Assembly (NCBI GenBank): GCA_947493945.1 | Contig: CANLSR010000001.1 | Coordinates: forward strand, 620,001 to 684,000 | Direction: 5' to 3' | Source of the DNA: an uncultured bacterium | Lineage (GTDB): Bacteria; Bacteroidota; Rhodothermia; Rhodothermales; Rubricoccaceae | Length of the DNA: 64,000 nucleotides | Part shown: positions 52,266-61,702 of the stretch, piece after piece | How positions within the stretch are numbered: position 1 is the stretch's first letter | Layout: each line of letters opens with the position of its first letter | Notes under the pieces: generated by a model | Seen by the model: the letters and a program-made list of their open reading frames with translations, nothing else | Database searches by the model: none | What the model was told of the DNA's origin: nothing | Translations under genes and position numbers: made by a program

Positions 52266-53195
52266 ATGACCACGCGCTCCATCGGCTCCCTGTCCGTCTC
52301 CACCGTCGGCCTGGGCTGCAACAACTTTGGCTGGCACATCGACGAGGCGGCCTCTCGGGAGGTGGTCTCGGCGGCGCTCGACGCCGGCATCACTCACTTC
52401 GACACGGCCGAGGTGTATGGCGAGGGCCAGAGCGAGGAGATCCTGGGCCGCGCCCTGGGCACCCGCCGCGACGAGGTCGTGATCGCGACCAAGTTCGGGC
52501 ACGGGACGGGCGGGCGCGCCGAGACCGTCCGCCAGTCGGTCGAGGGCAGCCTGGGGCGCCTGGGCACCGACCGCATCGACCTGTACTACCTCCACAAGCC
52601 CGACCCGGACACGCCGATCGCCGAGACGCTGGGCGCGCTGGCGGAGTTGGTGGAGGCGGGCAAGGTCCGCGAGGTCGCGTGCTCGAACCTGTCGCCCGAC
52701 CAGCTCCGCGAGGCCGACCAGGCGGCGACCGGCGCCCGGTTCGTGGCGCTCCAGAACGAGTACAGCCTGCTCCACCGCGAGCCCGAGGACGGGACGCTGG
52801 AGGCCTGCCGCGAGCTCTCGATGGCGTTCGTCCCGTACTTCCCGCTCAAGAGCGGCCTGCTCACAGGCAAGTACCGCCGCGCCGGCGGCGCGCCGGACAA
52901 TTCGCGCCTGGGCGGCAAGGAAGGCAGCCGGTTCTCAGGAATGGGCGACAAACTGCTGACCGAGGCCAACCTGACCACCGTCGAGAAGCTGATCGCGGTC
53001 GCGGGCGAGCGGGGCCACACGATCCTGGATCTCGCCTTCGCATACCTGCTGGCGCACGAACCCGTCGCGTCCGTGATCGCCGGGGCCACCAAGCCGTCCC
53101 AGGTCCGGGCCAACGTCGAGGCCGCCCGGTGGACGCTGACCGTCGACGACCTTGCGGCCGTCGACGGGGCGCTCGCCGGGGCCGCCAGCGCCTGA
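52266..53195 (+). CDS. Aldo/keto reductase
   Basis: The protein has 309 residues from the ATG at 52266. The catalytic tetrad is visible: D46 and Y51 in THFDTAEVYGEGQSEE, K76 in VIATKFGHG and H110 in LYYLHKPDPDTP. The NADPH-binding end has ASVIAGATKPSQVRANVEA. It reduces carbonyl substrates with NADPH; the substrate is unknown. A longer frame from 52173 would add 31 residues with no family match. Confidence 0.92.
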   Translation: MTTRSIGSLSVSTVGLGCNNFGWHIDEAASREVVSAALDAGITHFDTAEVYGEGQSEEILGRALGTRRDEVVIATKFGHGTGGRAETVRQSVEGSLGRLGTDRIDLYYLHKPDPDTPIAETLGALAELVEAGKVREVACSNLSPDQLREADQAATGARFVALQNEYSLLHREPEDGTLEACRELSMAFVPYFPLKSGLLTGKYRRAGGAPDNSRLGGKEGSRFSGMGDKLLTEANLTTVEKLIAVAGERGHTILDLAFAYLLAHEPVASVIAGATKPSQVRANVEAARWTLTVDDLAAVDGALAGAASA

Positions 53196-53284
53196 GCGCG
53201 CGCCGCTGGCGGTCTGGCCGGGCGGCGTGGAAGCGGCTGCAGAGAAACGCGGCTCTAGGTCTTGTGCGGAAACGTCACCTTGTT

Positions 53285-53306
53285 ATCCTTCGCTGGCGCT
53301 CAGGAT
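53285..53306. repeat. Dispersed-type hairpin ATCCTTCGCTGGCGCTCAGGAT
   Basis: The sequence starts ATCCTTCG and ends CTCAGGAT, with outer arms ATCCT/AGGAT around a GC-rich centre. Very similar hairpins are scattered in intergenic DNA of many bacteria. Here it lies between the convergent reductase and SDR genes and may help termination. Confidence 0.5.
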
Positions 53307-53335
53307 GACGGCCTCTGGGAGTTTCTGCACAGAGC

Positions 53336-54343
53336 CTAGTCCCGACGTGCCAAGGCAACGGCGACGCCGGCCGCCAGCGCGGCGCCCACGGCCGCCCACG
53401 GCCGCTGCTGGACCTGGCTCCAGGCGCTCGACTGGAACACGTGCCCGTCGACGCCGCCCGAGACGCGTCCGGCGTTCGAGGGCGGCTCGTACAAGCTCCC
53501 CCGCGGGTTGCCAGACGCGGGCGCGTCCTGCTTTTGCTGCCCGAAGAACGCCCCCTCCATGATCTTGTCGGTCAGGCGCGGCGCCACGGCGCCCAGCGCC
53601 GACACCACGCCGTCCTTGGCCCCCACCGTCACGTCCCGCGTTGGGCGCTCGGCCGCGCGCAAGATGGCGCGCGCGACCACCTCGGGCGCGTAGGCCGGCG
53701 TCGGGAGCGTCGGCTCCTGGTCCATGTAGTTGGCCGCGTGCTCCGGGTACGGCGTGTCGGTGGCGTTGGGCTTGATGAGCGTCACCGAGACGGGCACGTC
53801 CTCTTTCTCGAGCTCCATCCGCAGCGCGTCCGTGAATCCCTTGACGGCGTGCTTCGAGGCGGAGTAGTGGCCCTGGAGCGGGATCGCGCGGTCGCTCAGC
53901 ACCGAGCCCACGTTGATGAGCGCGCCCGACCGGCCGGCCTCCCGGAAGTGGTCCACGGCGGCGAGCGACCCGTTGACCGTCCCCCAGTAGTTGGTCTCGA
54001 ACAGCTGGCGGGCGTCCTCCAACGGGACCTCCCGGATCAGCCCGTAGAGCGAGGTGCCGGCGTTGTTGACCCAGGTGTCGAAGCCGCCGAACCACTCGTG
54101 CGCCGTCTGATGGACGAGGTCCAGCACGGCCCGGTCGGCCACGTCCGCCGCGACGGTCTCGACGCGGGCGCCCCGGGCCATGCACTGGGCCGCGGCCGCG
54201 TCGAGGCGCTCGGGCGACCGAGCGACCAGGACCAGGTTGGCGCCCCGGCTGGCGGCCTCCAGCGCCGTGGCCAGGCCGATGCCCGACGACGCGCCGGTGA
54301 TGACGAGGGTCTGCTGGTCGAGGGGTTTGAGAGAGACAGGCAT
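53336..54343 (-). CDS. Short-chain dehydrogenase/reductase with C-terminal membrane segment
   Basis: The protein has 335 residues. The Rossmann motif TGASSGIG (16-23), the NNAG motif in DTWVNNAGTSLYG and the catalytic YSASK in GHYSASKHAVKGF define a classical SDR. The last 25 or so residues are hydrophobic (PWAAVGAALAAGVAVAL) and end RRD, so the protein is likely tail-anchored in the inner membrane. The substrate is unknown. It is convergent with the aldo/keto reductase gene. Confidence 0.9.
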   Translation of the reverse strand: MPVSLKPLDQQTLVITGASSGIGLATALEAASRGANLVLVARSPERLDAAAAQCMARGARVETVAADVADRAVLDLVHQTAHEWFGGFDTWVNNAGTSLYGLIREVPLEDARQLFETNYWGTVNGSLAAVDHFREAGRSGALINVGSVLSDRAIPLQGHYSASKHAVKGFTDALRMELEKEDVPVSVTLIKPNATDTPYPEHAANYMDQEPTLPTPAYAPEVVARAILRAAERPTRDVTVGAKDGVVSALGAVAPRLTDKIMEGAFFGQQKQDAPASGNPRGSLYEPPSNAGRVSGGVDGHVFQSSAWSQVQQRPWAAVGAALAAGVAVALARRD

Positions 54344-54724
54344 GCGTGCGCGAGGAAAAGGGAGAACAGTCTACCGACCCACCACCCGCCCAGGCCCCGC
54401 GCGGTCTCGTGACGGCGCGGCGGCGCCCGGGATCGGGAGCGTGGGACGGGCCAAGCTCCCGGCTCAGTCGGCTCGGTGACACGGCGGGAGGTGACGGCTG
54501 GGCCAACGAGGCTCTGAGAGGCGCCGTTCAGGCGGCGGCCCCGGTTCAGGGATTCCCCGCGCCGACACCGCTCGCACGAACGCGCCCCGCTGGCGGAGGC
54601 CCCGGCCGCCACGCCCGCCAGCCGGACGGGGCCGTGCGTTTTCGTGCCGAACGCACCCGCGCTCGGCGCCCCCGTCACCGGCCGCGCCGCAACTTGGCGC
54701 TTTGCTCCCGTACGGCCCGCCCGA
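54344..54724. other. Long intergenic region upstream of typA
   Basis: These 381 bases contain no gene I can support. They separate the divergent SDR and typA genes and should hold both promoters, but no clear -7 or -10 box stands out. A REP-like core CCGCTGGCGG lies at 54587-54596. Confidence 0.5.
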
Positions 54725-56560
54725 ATGACCCCCATCCGCAACGTCGCCATCGTCGCCCACGTCGACCACGGCAAGACCACCCTCGTCGACGCCCTGCTGC
54801 AGCAGAGCGGCACGTTCGCCGCCCACGAGGCCATCACCGAGCGCGTGATGGACTCGATGGACCTGGAGCGCGAGAAGGGCATCACGATCATGGCCAAGAA
54901 CACGGCCGTCCGCTACACGACGGAGGCGGGCGAGGACGTCAAGATCAACATCGTCGACACGCCCGGCCACGCCGACTTCGGCGGCGAGGTCGAGCGCACG
55001 CTCCGCATGGTCGACGGCATCATGCTCCTGGTCGACGCCGCCGAGGGGCCGCTGCCCCAGACCCGGTTCGTGTTGTCCAAGGCGCTCGCGCTCGGGCTGG
55101 TGCCCATCGTGGTCATCAACAAGATCGACCGCGGCGACGCCCGGGCCGAGGAGGTGCTGGACGAGATCTACGACCTGTTCATCGACCTCGACGCCGACGA
55201 GCACCAGCTCGAGTTCCCCGTCATCTACGCCGTGGCGCGCGACGGCGAGTGCACGCTGGAGCTGGGCGCGGAGCTCACCGACCTCAAGCCGGTCTTCGAG
55301 ACCATCGTCGGCACGGTCCCGGCGCCGGCCGGCGACCCCGACGCGACGCTCCAGCTCCTCGTCACCGACGTCAAGCCGGACACCTACCTCGGCCCCATCG
55401 CCATCGGCCGCGTCGTCAACGGCACGCTCGCGCTCAAGCAGCGCGTGCTGATGTGCCACCGGACCGGCGAGCAGAAGCCGACTCAGGTCACGAGCCTGTT
55501 CGTGTCCGAGGGGCTCGACCGCGTCGAGACCGAGACGGCCGTCGCCGGCGACATCGTCTACGTGGGCGGCCTGACCGGGATCGGCCTGGGCGAGTCGGTC
55601 ACCGACGCCGAGGACCCCCAGCCGCTCGAGGCGCTCGACATCGACGAGCCGACGCTGTCGATGGAGTTCCGCGTCAACGACTCGCCGTTCGTGGGCAAGG
55701 ACGGGAAGTACGTGACGTCGCGTAACCTCCGCGACCGGCTGATGAAGGAGGGCGAGTCCAACCTGGCGCTGCGCATCGACGAGACCGAGAGCACCGACCG
55801 CTACCTCGTGTTCGGCCGCGGCGAGCTCCAGATGGCGATCCTGATCGAGCAGATGCGGCGCGAGGGCTACGAGTTCGCCGTCGGCACGCCCCAGGTCATC
55901 ACCAAGCAGGTGAACGGCAAGACGCACGAGCCCTACGAGCGGGCGACGATCGACGTGGCCGAGGAGTTCATGGGCGTCGTAATCGAGACGCTGGGCACGC
56001 GCAAGGGGATGATGGTCGAGATGAAGAACAACGGGTCCGGCCGCGTCCGGATGACGTTCGAGATCCCGGCGCGCGGGCTCATCGGCTACCGGACCGAGTT
56101 CCTGACCGACACCAAGGGGACCGGCCTGCTCACGCACCTGTTCGACGGCTACAAGCCGTGGGCCGGGCCCATCACGCACCGCGCCACGGGCGCGATCGTG
56201 GCCGACCGGAACGGGAAGGTCACGCCGTACACCATCGTCAACCTCCAGGAGCGCGGCCAGCTGTTCGTCGAGCCCGGCGACGAGGTCTACAACGGGATGA
56301 TCGTGGGCGAGAACGCGCGCGACGAGGACATGGAGGTCAACGCGACCAAGGAGAAGAAGCTGACCAACATGCGCGCCTCGGGCTCGGACAACTTCCTCAA
56401 GATGAACCCGTCCAAGAAGATGAGCCTGGAGGAGGCCATCGAGTTTATCCGCGACGACGAGCTGATCGAGATCACGCCCAACGCCATGCGCATCCGCAAG
56501 CGGCACCTGGACCCCCACGAGCGCAAGCGGGCCGCCAACGCGCGCAAGGCGGAGGCCTAG
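54725..56560 (+). CDS. typA: TypA/BipA ribosome-associated GTPase
   Basis: The protein has 611 residues. G1 is [16 protein letters not shown]3 is [15 protein letters not shown] and G4 is [13 protein letters not shown]. The C-terminal TypA-specific region includes [30 protein letters not shown] [16 protein letters not shown] and [10 protein letters not shown]. It helps assemble 50S subunits, especially under stress or in the cold. The start was placed at the ATG at 54725, where the family begins; the longer frame has no match. Confidence 0.96.
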   Translation: MTPIRNVAIVAHVDHGKTTLVDALLQQSGTFAAHEAITERVMDSMDLEREKGITIMAKNTAVRYTTEAGEDVKINIVDTPGHADFGGEVERTLRMVDGIMLLVDAAEGPLPQTRFVLSKALALGLVPIVVINKIDRGDARAEEVLDEIYDLFIDLDADEHQLEFPVIYAVARDGECTLELGAELTDLKPVFETIVGTVPAPAGDPDATLQLLVTDVKPDTYLGPIAIGRVVNGTLALKQRVLMCHRTGEQKPTQVTSLFVSEGLDRVETETAVAGDIVYVGGLTGIGLGESVTDAEDPQPLEALDIDEPTLSMEFRVNDSPFVGKDGKYVTSRNLRDRLMKEGESNLALRIDETESTDRYLVFGRGELQMAILIEQMRREGYEFAVGTPQVITKQVNGKTHEPYERATIDVAEEFMGVVIETLGTRKGMMVEMKNNGSGRVRMTFEIPARGLIGYRTEFLTDTKGTGLLTHLFDGYKPWAGPITHRATGAIVADRNGKVTPYTIVNLQERGQLFVEPGDEVYNGMIVGENARDEDMEVNATKEKKLTNMRASGSDNFLKMNPSKKMSLEEAIEFIRDDELIEITPNAMRIRKRHLDPHERKRAANARKAEA

Positions 56561-56587
56561 CGCCCGGCCCCGCCGCACGTCTGCGCC

Positions 56588-56610
56588 CCGCTGGCGGCCG
56601 GCGCCAGCGG
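56588..56610. terminator. REP-like hairpin between convergent typA and lipoprotein genes
   Basis: CCGCTGGC (56588-56595) pairs with GCCAGCGG (56603-56610) around a 7-base loop. It lies immediately before the lipoprotein stop and 28 bases after the typA stop, so it could serve both as a terminator. No U-tract follows. Confidence 0.5.
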
Positions 56611-57015
56611 CTAGCGCCGGGCCGGGACCGACAGTTGGAGCGCGTTGCTAGACGGCGGCGTGAGAAGCGTTACGCTCTCGGCCTGCATCACGGCCTCGGG
56701 GACCGGCCTCTCGAAGGTCGCCTGCAAGAGCCCGTAGCACGGGTCCCCCTTGGCGTCGTGGACGAACCAGATCTCCGCGTTTTTGCTGTCCATGCGCGAG
56801 CGGAGCACGAACTCGTGGTCCTCGCACCCCCCGCCGTACTCGACTTCGACGCGGACCCTGGGACCCTCACGGCTGTCCCGGATCACGGGCGATTCGTCGG
56901 TCACGAGCACCGTGTACGGGTCGCCGAAGGTGGGCTCTGGGGCGTCGGACGCGCTGTCGCAGGCGCCGAGCAGTAGCCCGAGGGCCAGCAACAGCGAGAG
57001 AGTAGGAAGACGCAT
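56611..57015 (-). CDS. Small lipoprotein of unknown function
   Basis: The protein has 134 residues from the ATG at 57015. The signal MRLPTLSLLLALGLLLGAC has the lipobox LLGAC. The mature part is a small beta-type domain with two cysteines (YGGGCEDHEFVL and KGDPCYGLLQ) that could form a disulfide. I recognise no family. The pattern resembles short Rhodothermota secreted proteins with a FVLRS...EIWFVHD core, but I cannot name it. Confidence 0.75.
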   Translation of the reverse strand: MRLPTLSLLLALGLLLGACDSASDAPEPTFGDPYTVLVTDESPVIRDSREGPRVRVEVEYGGGCEDHEFVLRSRMDSKNAEIWFVHDAKGDPCYGLLQATFERPVPEAVMQAESVTLLTPPSSNALQLSVPARR

Positions 57016-57211
57016 GCAACCAAACGGGTGAGCCGGGCAGGATCGCCCCCCGCTCGCCCTCCGACAAGGCCTTTGGGGGCGCCCGGCGGCCGAGACCGAC
57101 GTCCTCACGCGTTCTGCGCGCCGCCCGCACGCCACGTCGGCACGAGGGCGGCGCGCGACCTGCGCAACCGAACCGCCGGCGGGCCGTCCACGGGGTCCGC
57201 CTGCCGCCGCC

Positions 57212-58396
57212 ATGCCCGACTCCCCCGACGATCTCCGCGGCGCCGCCCGGCTGGCGGCCGAGGCCGTCGAGGGCGCCGCCGACGTCGCGGAAGCGGCGCA
57301 CGCGGTCATCGCGCGGCCCTGGCGGCGGGGCACGCGCACGCGCGGGATCTCGGGGCTGGTGTACCGCTCGGTGCGCCGCGGCGCCCGGCTGGCGGGCCGC
57401 GTGGCCGAGGCCGGGCTGAGCCTCCGCGGCCCGCGCTCGCCGCGCTCGGCACGCCGCGAGGCCTGGGTGGCCGCCGCCAACGGCGTCTACGGCGACGCGC
57501 TGGCGGCGAGCGGCAGTCCGCTGGCGACGCCGCTGCACCTTCGACACGGCGGCCAGCCGCTCGGGCTCACGCCGGACGCGCTCCGCCAGTCGGTCGCGGC
57601 GCCGTCGGACGTGCTGCTGGTCCTGATCCACGGCATCTGCATGCACGACGGCCAATGGGGCGGCGCTGGGCACGACCAAGTCGCCGCGCTGGCGGACGGC
57701 CTGGGCGCGACGCCGGTCGCGGTGCGCTACAACAGCGGGCGCCACATCTCCGAATCGGGCCGCGACCTCGACGCGGCGCTGGCGGCGCTGGTGGCCGCGT
57801 GGCCCCGCCCGGTACGTCGGCTGGTGGTCGTGGGGCACAGCATGGGCGGGTTGGTGGCCCGGAGCGCGCTGCATATCGCCCGTGAGGCCGGGCGCGACTG
57901 GGCCCGCCTCGACGTGTCGCTGGTGACGCTGGGCTCGCCCCACCACGGCGCGCCGCTGGAACGGCTGGGCAACATGGTGGACGCGGCGCTAGGCGCGACG
58001 CGCTGGAGCCGCCCGTTCGCCCGGGTCGGCCAGATCCGCAGCGCCGGCGTCACGGATCTGCGCTGGGGAAGCGTCCGCGACCAGGACTGGGCCGGCCGCG
58101 ACCGCTTCGCGCGCGGCGCCGACGCGCGTCGCCACACGCCCGTGCCCCCGGGTGTGGCGCTCTACGCCGTCGCGGCGGTCACCGGCGACCGTCCGTTGTG
58201 CAACCAGACGGTGGGCGACGGGCTGGTACCGCTCGACAGCGCCCTGGGCCGGCACCCGGACCCCGCCCGCGACCTCGGCGTGCCGGCGGACCGCCAGTGG
58301 GTGGCGCCGGGCCTGTCCCACTTTGGCCTGACGCGGAGCCCCGACGTGACGGCCCAGATCTTGGCCTGGCTGGCGCCTGAGCCGACCGCGTCGTAG
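57212..58396 (+). CDS. Alpha/beta hydrolase of the PGAP1/lipase-like type
   Basis: The protein has 394 residues. VLLVLIHGICMHDGQW is the oxyanion-hole strand, VVVGHSMGGLVARSAL carries the nucleophile Ser in GHSMGG, and VTLGSPHHGAPLERLG is typical of PGAP1-like and lipase-class hydrolases. A C-terminal LSHFGLTRSPDV holds the likely catalytic His. The basic N-terminal 100 residues have no family match. The substrate is probably a lipid or ester; it cannot be decided here. Confidence 0.85.
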   Translation: MPDSPDDLRGAARLAAEAVEGAADVAEAAHAVIARPWRRGTRTRGISGLVYRSVRRGARLAGRVAEAGLSLRGPRSPRSARREAWVAAANGVYGDALAASGSPLATPLHLRHGGQPLGLTPDALRQSVAAPSDVLLVLIHGICMHDGQWGGAGHDQVAALADGLGATPVAVRYNSGRHISESGRDLDAALAALVAAWPRPVRRLVVVGHSMGGLVARSALHIAREAGRDWARLDVSLVTLGSPHHGAPLERLGNMVDAALGATRWSRPFARVGQIRSAGVTDLRWGSVRDQDWAGRDRFARGADARRHTPVPPGVALYAVAAVTGDRPLCNQTVGDGLVPLDSALGRHPDPARDLGVPADRQWVAPGLSHFGLTRSPDVTAQILAWLAPEPTAS

Positions 58397-58456
58397 CTGG
58401 CGGTCGGCGTGGGCGGCCCGTCCGTCGGAGCCGCCAGCGGGGCGGCCGCTACGCAG

Positions 58457-58487
58457 AGACCCCGGCACGCTGGGCGCGCCGGGGTCT
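58457..58487 (-). terminator. Hairpin directly after tRNA-Glu
   Basis: AGACCCCGGC (58457-58466 on the plus strand) pairs perfectly with GCCGGGGTCT (58478-58487). It abuts the encoded CCA end of the tRNA on the minus strand. No U-tract follows, as with other GC-rich hairpins here. Confidence 0.6.
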
Positions 58488-58562
58488 GGTACCGCGTACG
58501 GGATTCGAACCCGTGTTACCGCCGTGAGAGGGCAGCGTCCTAGGCCTCTAGACGAACGCGGC
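58487..58562 (-). tRNA. tRNA-Glu (anticodon CTC), CCA encoded
   Basis: The acceptor GCCGCGT pairs with ACGCGGT, the anticodon stem CTGCC/GGCGG encloses CTCTCAC (anticodon CTC), and the T arm is ACGGG-TTCGAAT-CCCGT. The discriminator A is followed by encoded CCA, unlike in the tRNA-Val gene of this window. Confidence 0.95.
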
Positions 58563-58599
58563 GGTTCCGAGGCGCCCGGCATCCGGCCGGACAGGATCA

Positions 58600-58630
58600 C
58601 GAAGGTACCCGCCCGAGCGGATCGCATCAA
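58600..58630 (-). promoter_or_regulatory. Putative tRNA-Glu promoter (TTG, 20 bases, TACCTTCG)
   Basis: On the minus strand TTGATG (58630-58625) is followed after 17 bases by TACCTTCG (58607-58600), 38 bases before the tRNA 5' end. This fits the Bacteroidota TTG/TAnnTTTG promoter type. Its upstream part overlaps the end of the GNAT gene by four bases. Confidence 0.5.
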
Positions 58631-59121
58631 TCGGTCAACGTCATTTTCACGTGCTCGAGGCCGTCCTCGTCGAACGGCGCGCCCTCGGCCACGAACCCGA
58701 AGCCGGCGTAGAGCCCCGCGGCGTAGGTCTGGGCGTGGAGCACGAACCTCTCGAAGCCCGCCGCCCGCGCGTCGGCCAGAGCCCGCGCCACCAGCCGGCG
58801 GGCCACGCCGCGGCCGCGCGCCTCCGGGACCACCGCGAACCGCTCCAGCTTGGCCGTCGCCGTCCCTCGCGGGGTGGCCGCTGTGTCGCCCGGCGCCGGC
58901 CGCCAGCGCGCCGCGCCGACCGGCTCGCCCGCGCCGACCGCCAGCAGGTGGTGGACCGTCCGGCCGCGGAGGCCGGGCGCGTCGGCGGCGTCCCACTCGT
59001 CGGCCTCGGGCACGCCTTGCTCGGTCACGAACACGCGGCGGCGCACCGCCTGGACCGTCCGCCAGTCGGCGGCGGAGGTGGCGGGGCGGATCTCGACGTG
59101 GAGGGGCTGGCGCGGAGTCAT
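58627..59121 (-). CDS. GNAT-family N-acetyltransferase
   Basis: The protein has 164 residues from the ATG at 59121. VRRRVFVTEQGVPEADEWDA is typical of ElaA/YitI-type GNAT proteins, and KLERFAVVPEARGRGVARRL is the acetyl-CoA pyrophosphate-binding motif A. FVLHAQTYAAGLYAGFGFVA follows. The acetyl acceptor is unknown. A longer frame from 59340 has no family support. Confidence 0.88.
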   Translation of the reverse strand: MTPRQPLHVEIRPATSAADWRTVQAVRRRVFVTEQGVPEADEWDAADAPGLRGRTVHHLLAVGAGEPVGAARWRPAPGDTAATPRGTATAKLERFAVVPEARGRGVARRLVARALADARAAGFERFVLHAQTYAAGLYAGFGFVAEGAPFDEDGLEHVKMTLTD

Positions 59122-59340
59122 GGAGGGGAGGGGCGCGGCGCCCGGACGCCGAGGGGCCAGAGAGACCGGCGCCGCTCGGAATATCGCATCGGCCCCGCCG
59201 AGCCGCTGGCGCCTCCGCTCGCCGGGGTGGCCGGGAGCCCGCCCCGGCCGGGCGTCGCCGCCAGCCGGGCGCGGAGGTCCCTCTCCGGCGAAGATCCACA
59301 ACATCGGGGCGGACGGATCCGTATACATCGGAAGACCCAA

Positions 59341-59368
59341 TTGACGCTGGCCCCGCTTCCTTTCTAAT
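59341..59368 (+). promoter_or_regulatory. Putative sigma-70-like promoter of the cysteine desulfurase gene
   Basis: TTGACG (59341-59346) and TCTAAT (59363-59368), 16 bases apart, each match the sigma-70 hexamers at five of six positions. They lie 28 bases before the start codon at 59397, leaving a short leader. Confidence 0.45.
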
Positions 59369-59396
59369 CCCGGAGGCGAGCCGATTCCCGACCCCG

Positions 59397-60554
59397 ATGA
59401 GCGCCCCCCTCTACCTCGACTACAACGCGACCACGCCCGTCGACGAGCGCGTGCTCGACGCCATGCTCCCGTTCTTCCGGGAGCACTTTGGCAACCCGTC
59501 CAGCGAGCACGCGCCCGGCTGGGCCGCCGACGAGGCCGTGACGAAGGCGCGCGAGCAGACCGCGCGCGTGATCGGCGCCACGCCGCGCACGATCACGTTC
59601 ACGTCGGGCGCGACCGAGTCGATCTCGCTGGCCATCCGGGGCGCCGGGGCCATCTACGGAGGCCGCCGGCACCGGATCGTGACCGTCGCGACGGAGCACA
59701 AGGCGGTGCTCAAGACCTGCGAGGCGATGGAGCGCGAGGGCTACGAGACCACCTACCTGCCCGTCGACGCCAACGGGCTGGTGGACCCGGCGGCCATCGA
59801 GGCGGCGCTGGACGAGGAGACGTTCCTGGTGTCGGTGATGTGGGGCAACAACGAGACCGGCGTGATCCAGCCGATCCCCGAGATCGCCGAGATCGCCCAC
59901 GCCGCCGGCGCCATCATGATGACCGACGCGACCCAGGCCGTCGGCAAGGTGCCGATCTCGGTCAACCACGACGGCGTGGACCTGCTGGCGCTCTCGGGCC
60001 ACAAGATGTACGGGCCGAAGGGCGTCGGCGCGCTCTACACGCGCCAGCGGGGGCCGCGCGTCAAGCTCCAGCCCCAGGTGACCGGCGGCGGCCAAGAGGC
60101 CGGGATGCGGGGCGGGACGGTCAACGTGCCCGGCGTGGTCGGGCTCGGCGAGGCCGCCCACATCGCCCGCCGCGCCCAGGACGCCGACGCCGAGCGGCTG
60201 GAGGCGCTGCGCGACCGGTTCGAGGCCGCCGTGCTGGACGCCGTGCCCGGCACCATCGTCAACGCGGCCGACGCCCCGCGCCTGCCCAACACCACCAGCC
60301 TCCGGTTCGACGGCGTCCGCGCGGCCCAGCTCTTGCCGGTGATGAGCGGCGTCGCGGCGTCGCTGGGCGCCGCCTGCCAGTCGCCGCACCGCACGCCCAG
60401 CCACGTGCTCAAGGCGATGGGGCTGACCGACGACCAGGCGCTCGCGACGGTCCGCTTTAGCCTGGGCCGGCCCACCACCGAGGCCGAGGTCGACGCCGCG
60501 GTGGGCCACATCGTCGAGGCGACCCAGACCGTCCGCCGCCGGCTGGCGGCCTAG
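59397..60554 (+). CDS. Cysteine desulfurase (IscS/NifS-type)
   Basis: The protein has 385 residues. It begins LYLDYNATTPVDERVLDAM, with HFGNPSSEHAPG and FTSGATESISLAI next. The PLP-binding lysine is K203 in LSGHKMYGPKGVGALY. The active cysteine is C327 in SLGAACQSPHRTPSHVL. It releases sulfur from cysteine for Fe-S clusters or thiolation. No scaffold gene is adjacent. The ATG at 59397 was chosen because the family starts there; a longer frame runs upstream through non-coding DNA. Confidence 0.94.
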   Translation: MSAPLYLDYNATTPVDERVLDAMLPFFREHFGNPSSEHAPGWAADEAVTKAREQTARVIGATPRTITFTSGATESISLAIRGAGAIYGGRRHRIVTVATEHKAVLKTCEAMEREGYETTYLPVDANGLVDPAAIEAALDEETFLVSVMWGNNETGVIQPIPEIAEIAHAAGAIMMTDATQAVGKVPISVNHDGVDLLALSGHKMYGPKGVGALYTRQRGPRVKLQPQVTGGGQEAGMRGGTVNVPGVVGLGEAAHIARRAQDADAERLEALRDRFEAAVLDAVPGTIVNAADAPRLPNTTSLRFDGVRAAQLLPVMSGVAASLGAACQSPHRTPSHVLKAMGLTDDQALATVRFSLGRPTTEAEVDAAVGHIVEATQTVRRRLAA

Positions 60555-60625
60555 GCCGGAGAGCCGGCCGGGTGCGACCGCCCCGGGCCGGCGCGTCTGC
60601 AGACGCCCCACTTGCACGCCTTCCG

Positions 60626-61234
60626 ATGACCGACCCGTCCCCCACCGCCGCCGACGGCCAGATCGTCAACCGCGTGGCCGAGAGCGCCATCGAGACGCTC
60701 GACCTGGCCGCGCTCGCGCCGCCCCCGCCGCTGGCCTTCGACCTGGCGCCGCTCCTCTACCGCGGGCTGGTGCTGCGCGAGCGCGAGTTCCGCCAGTCGC
60801 TCAAGGGCCTCGACTGGGAGCCCTACCGCGGCGCGGCGGTGGCCGTGTTCTGCTCCGCCGACGCGCTCGTCCCGACGTGGGCCTACATGCTGGTCACGGC
60901 CCGGCTGGACGGCATCGCGGCGTCGGTGGCGGCCGGCACGCCCGACGCGGTCCGCCAGGCAGCGCTGGTGGACGCGCTCGGCGGGCTCGACTGGGACCGG
61001 TACCGAGACGTGCCCGTCGTGCTCAAGGGCTGCGGCAACGACCTGGTGCCGCTCGACGCCTTTGTCCAGGCGACGCGCCATCTCCAGGGCGTCGCGGCCA
61101 AGGTGATGTACGGCGAGCCGTGTTCGTCGGTGCCCGTCTGGCGCCGGCCCTCCGCCCCGGCTGGAGGCGCGAGCGCGGCCAAGCCGGCGGCCGCCAAGCC
61201 GGCGGGCGTCCGGCCGGCGGGCCCGCCCCGGTAG
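60626..61234 (+). CDS. DUF2480-family protein
   Basis: The protein has 202 residues from the ATG at 60626. GQIVNRVAESAIETLDL and LKGLDWEPYRGAAVAVFCSA match DUF2480, a family of unknown function known mainly from Bacteroidota. VVLKGCGNDLVPLDAFV and KVMYGEPCSSVPVWRRP also fit. The last 30 residues are an Ala/Pro/Lys-rich tail. In other genomes it is often near Fe-S cluster genes; here it lies directly after the cysteine desulfurase, which supports that link. Confidence 0.85.
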   Translation: MTDPSPTAADGQIVNRVAESAIETLDLAALAPPPPLAFDLAPLLYRGLVLREREFRQSLKGLDWEPYRGAAVAVFCSADALVPTWAYMLVTARLDGIAASVAAGTPDAVRQAALVDALGGLDWDRYRDVPVVLKGCGNDLVPLDAFVQATRHLQGVAAKVMYGEPCSSVPVWRRPSAPAGGASAAKPAAAKPAGVRPAGPPR

Positions 61235-61300
61235 CTGGCGGCCGGTGAGCGGCACCAATCGCGCCGGTTCACCGTTCGCTCAAAAACCCCGCCCTCGTCC

Positions 61301-61702
61301 ATGCGCCTGCTCGCCCTCGTCCTCGTCGCCCTCGCCACGCCCGCGCTGGCCCAATCGTCCGCCCGGGCGCCGGCGGTGCAGGCCGCGCCCACCGTCGACC
61401 CGGCGCTGGTGGGCGAGTGGACGCTGAGCGAGGTCGTCGACCCCGGCTCCCTCGACGACTACGGCGTCGACGTCCAGGCCGTGACGTGCGTGTTCACGGC
61501 CGACGGCCAGGCCGAGGTCTCGATGACGGCCGAGCAAGACGGCGACCCGATGTCGCGCCGGCGCGCGTTCGGCTTCGAGGCCGCCGGCGGCACGCTGACC
61601 GAGGAGGGCGGCGACGTCGTGTACTACCGCGTCCTCGCCGCCGACGAGCTGGAGCTGGTGGCCGATGGCATGGTGATCCACCTACTCCGGGCCGACGCGT
61701 GA
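61301..61702 (+). CDS. Small secreted protein of unknown function
   Basis: The protein has 133 residues. A signal peptide (MRLLALVLVALATPALA) is followed by a single beta-type domain starting GEWTLSEVVDPGSLDDYG. The pattern of a WTL opening and a terminal hydrophobic strand is lipocalin-like, but I cannot assign it. Its stop overlaps the GTG start of the SDR gene, so the two are translationally coupled. Confidence 0.75.
   Translation: MRLLALVLVALATPALAQSSARAPAVQAAPTVDPALVGEWTLSEVVDPGSLDDYGVDVQAVTCVFTADGQAEVSMTAEQDGDPMSRRRAFGFEAAGGTLTEEGGDVVYYRVLAADELELVADGMVIHLLRADA

Noticed and set aside
54464..56578. 704-codon minus-strand frame opposite typA
   Set aside because: Antisense shadow of the well-conserved typA gene.
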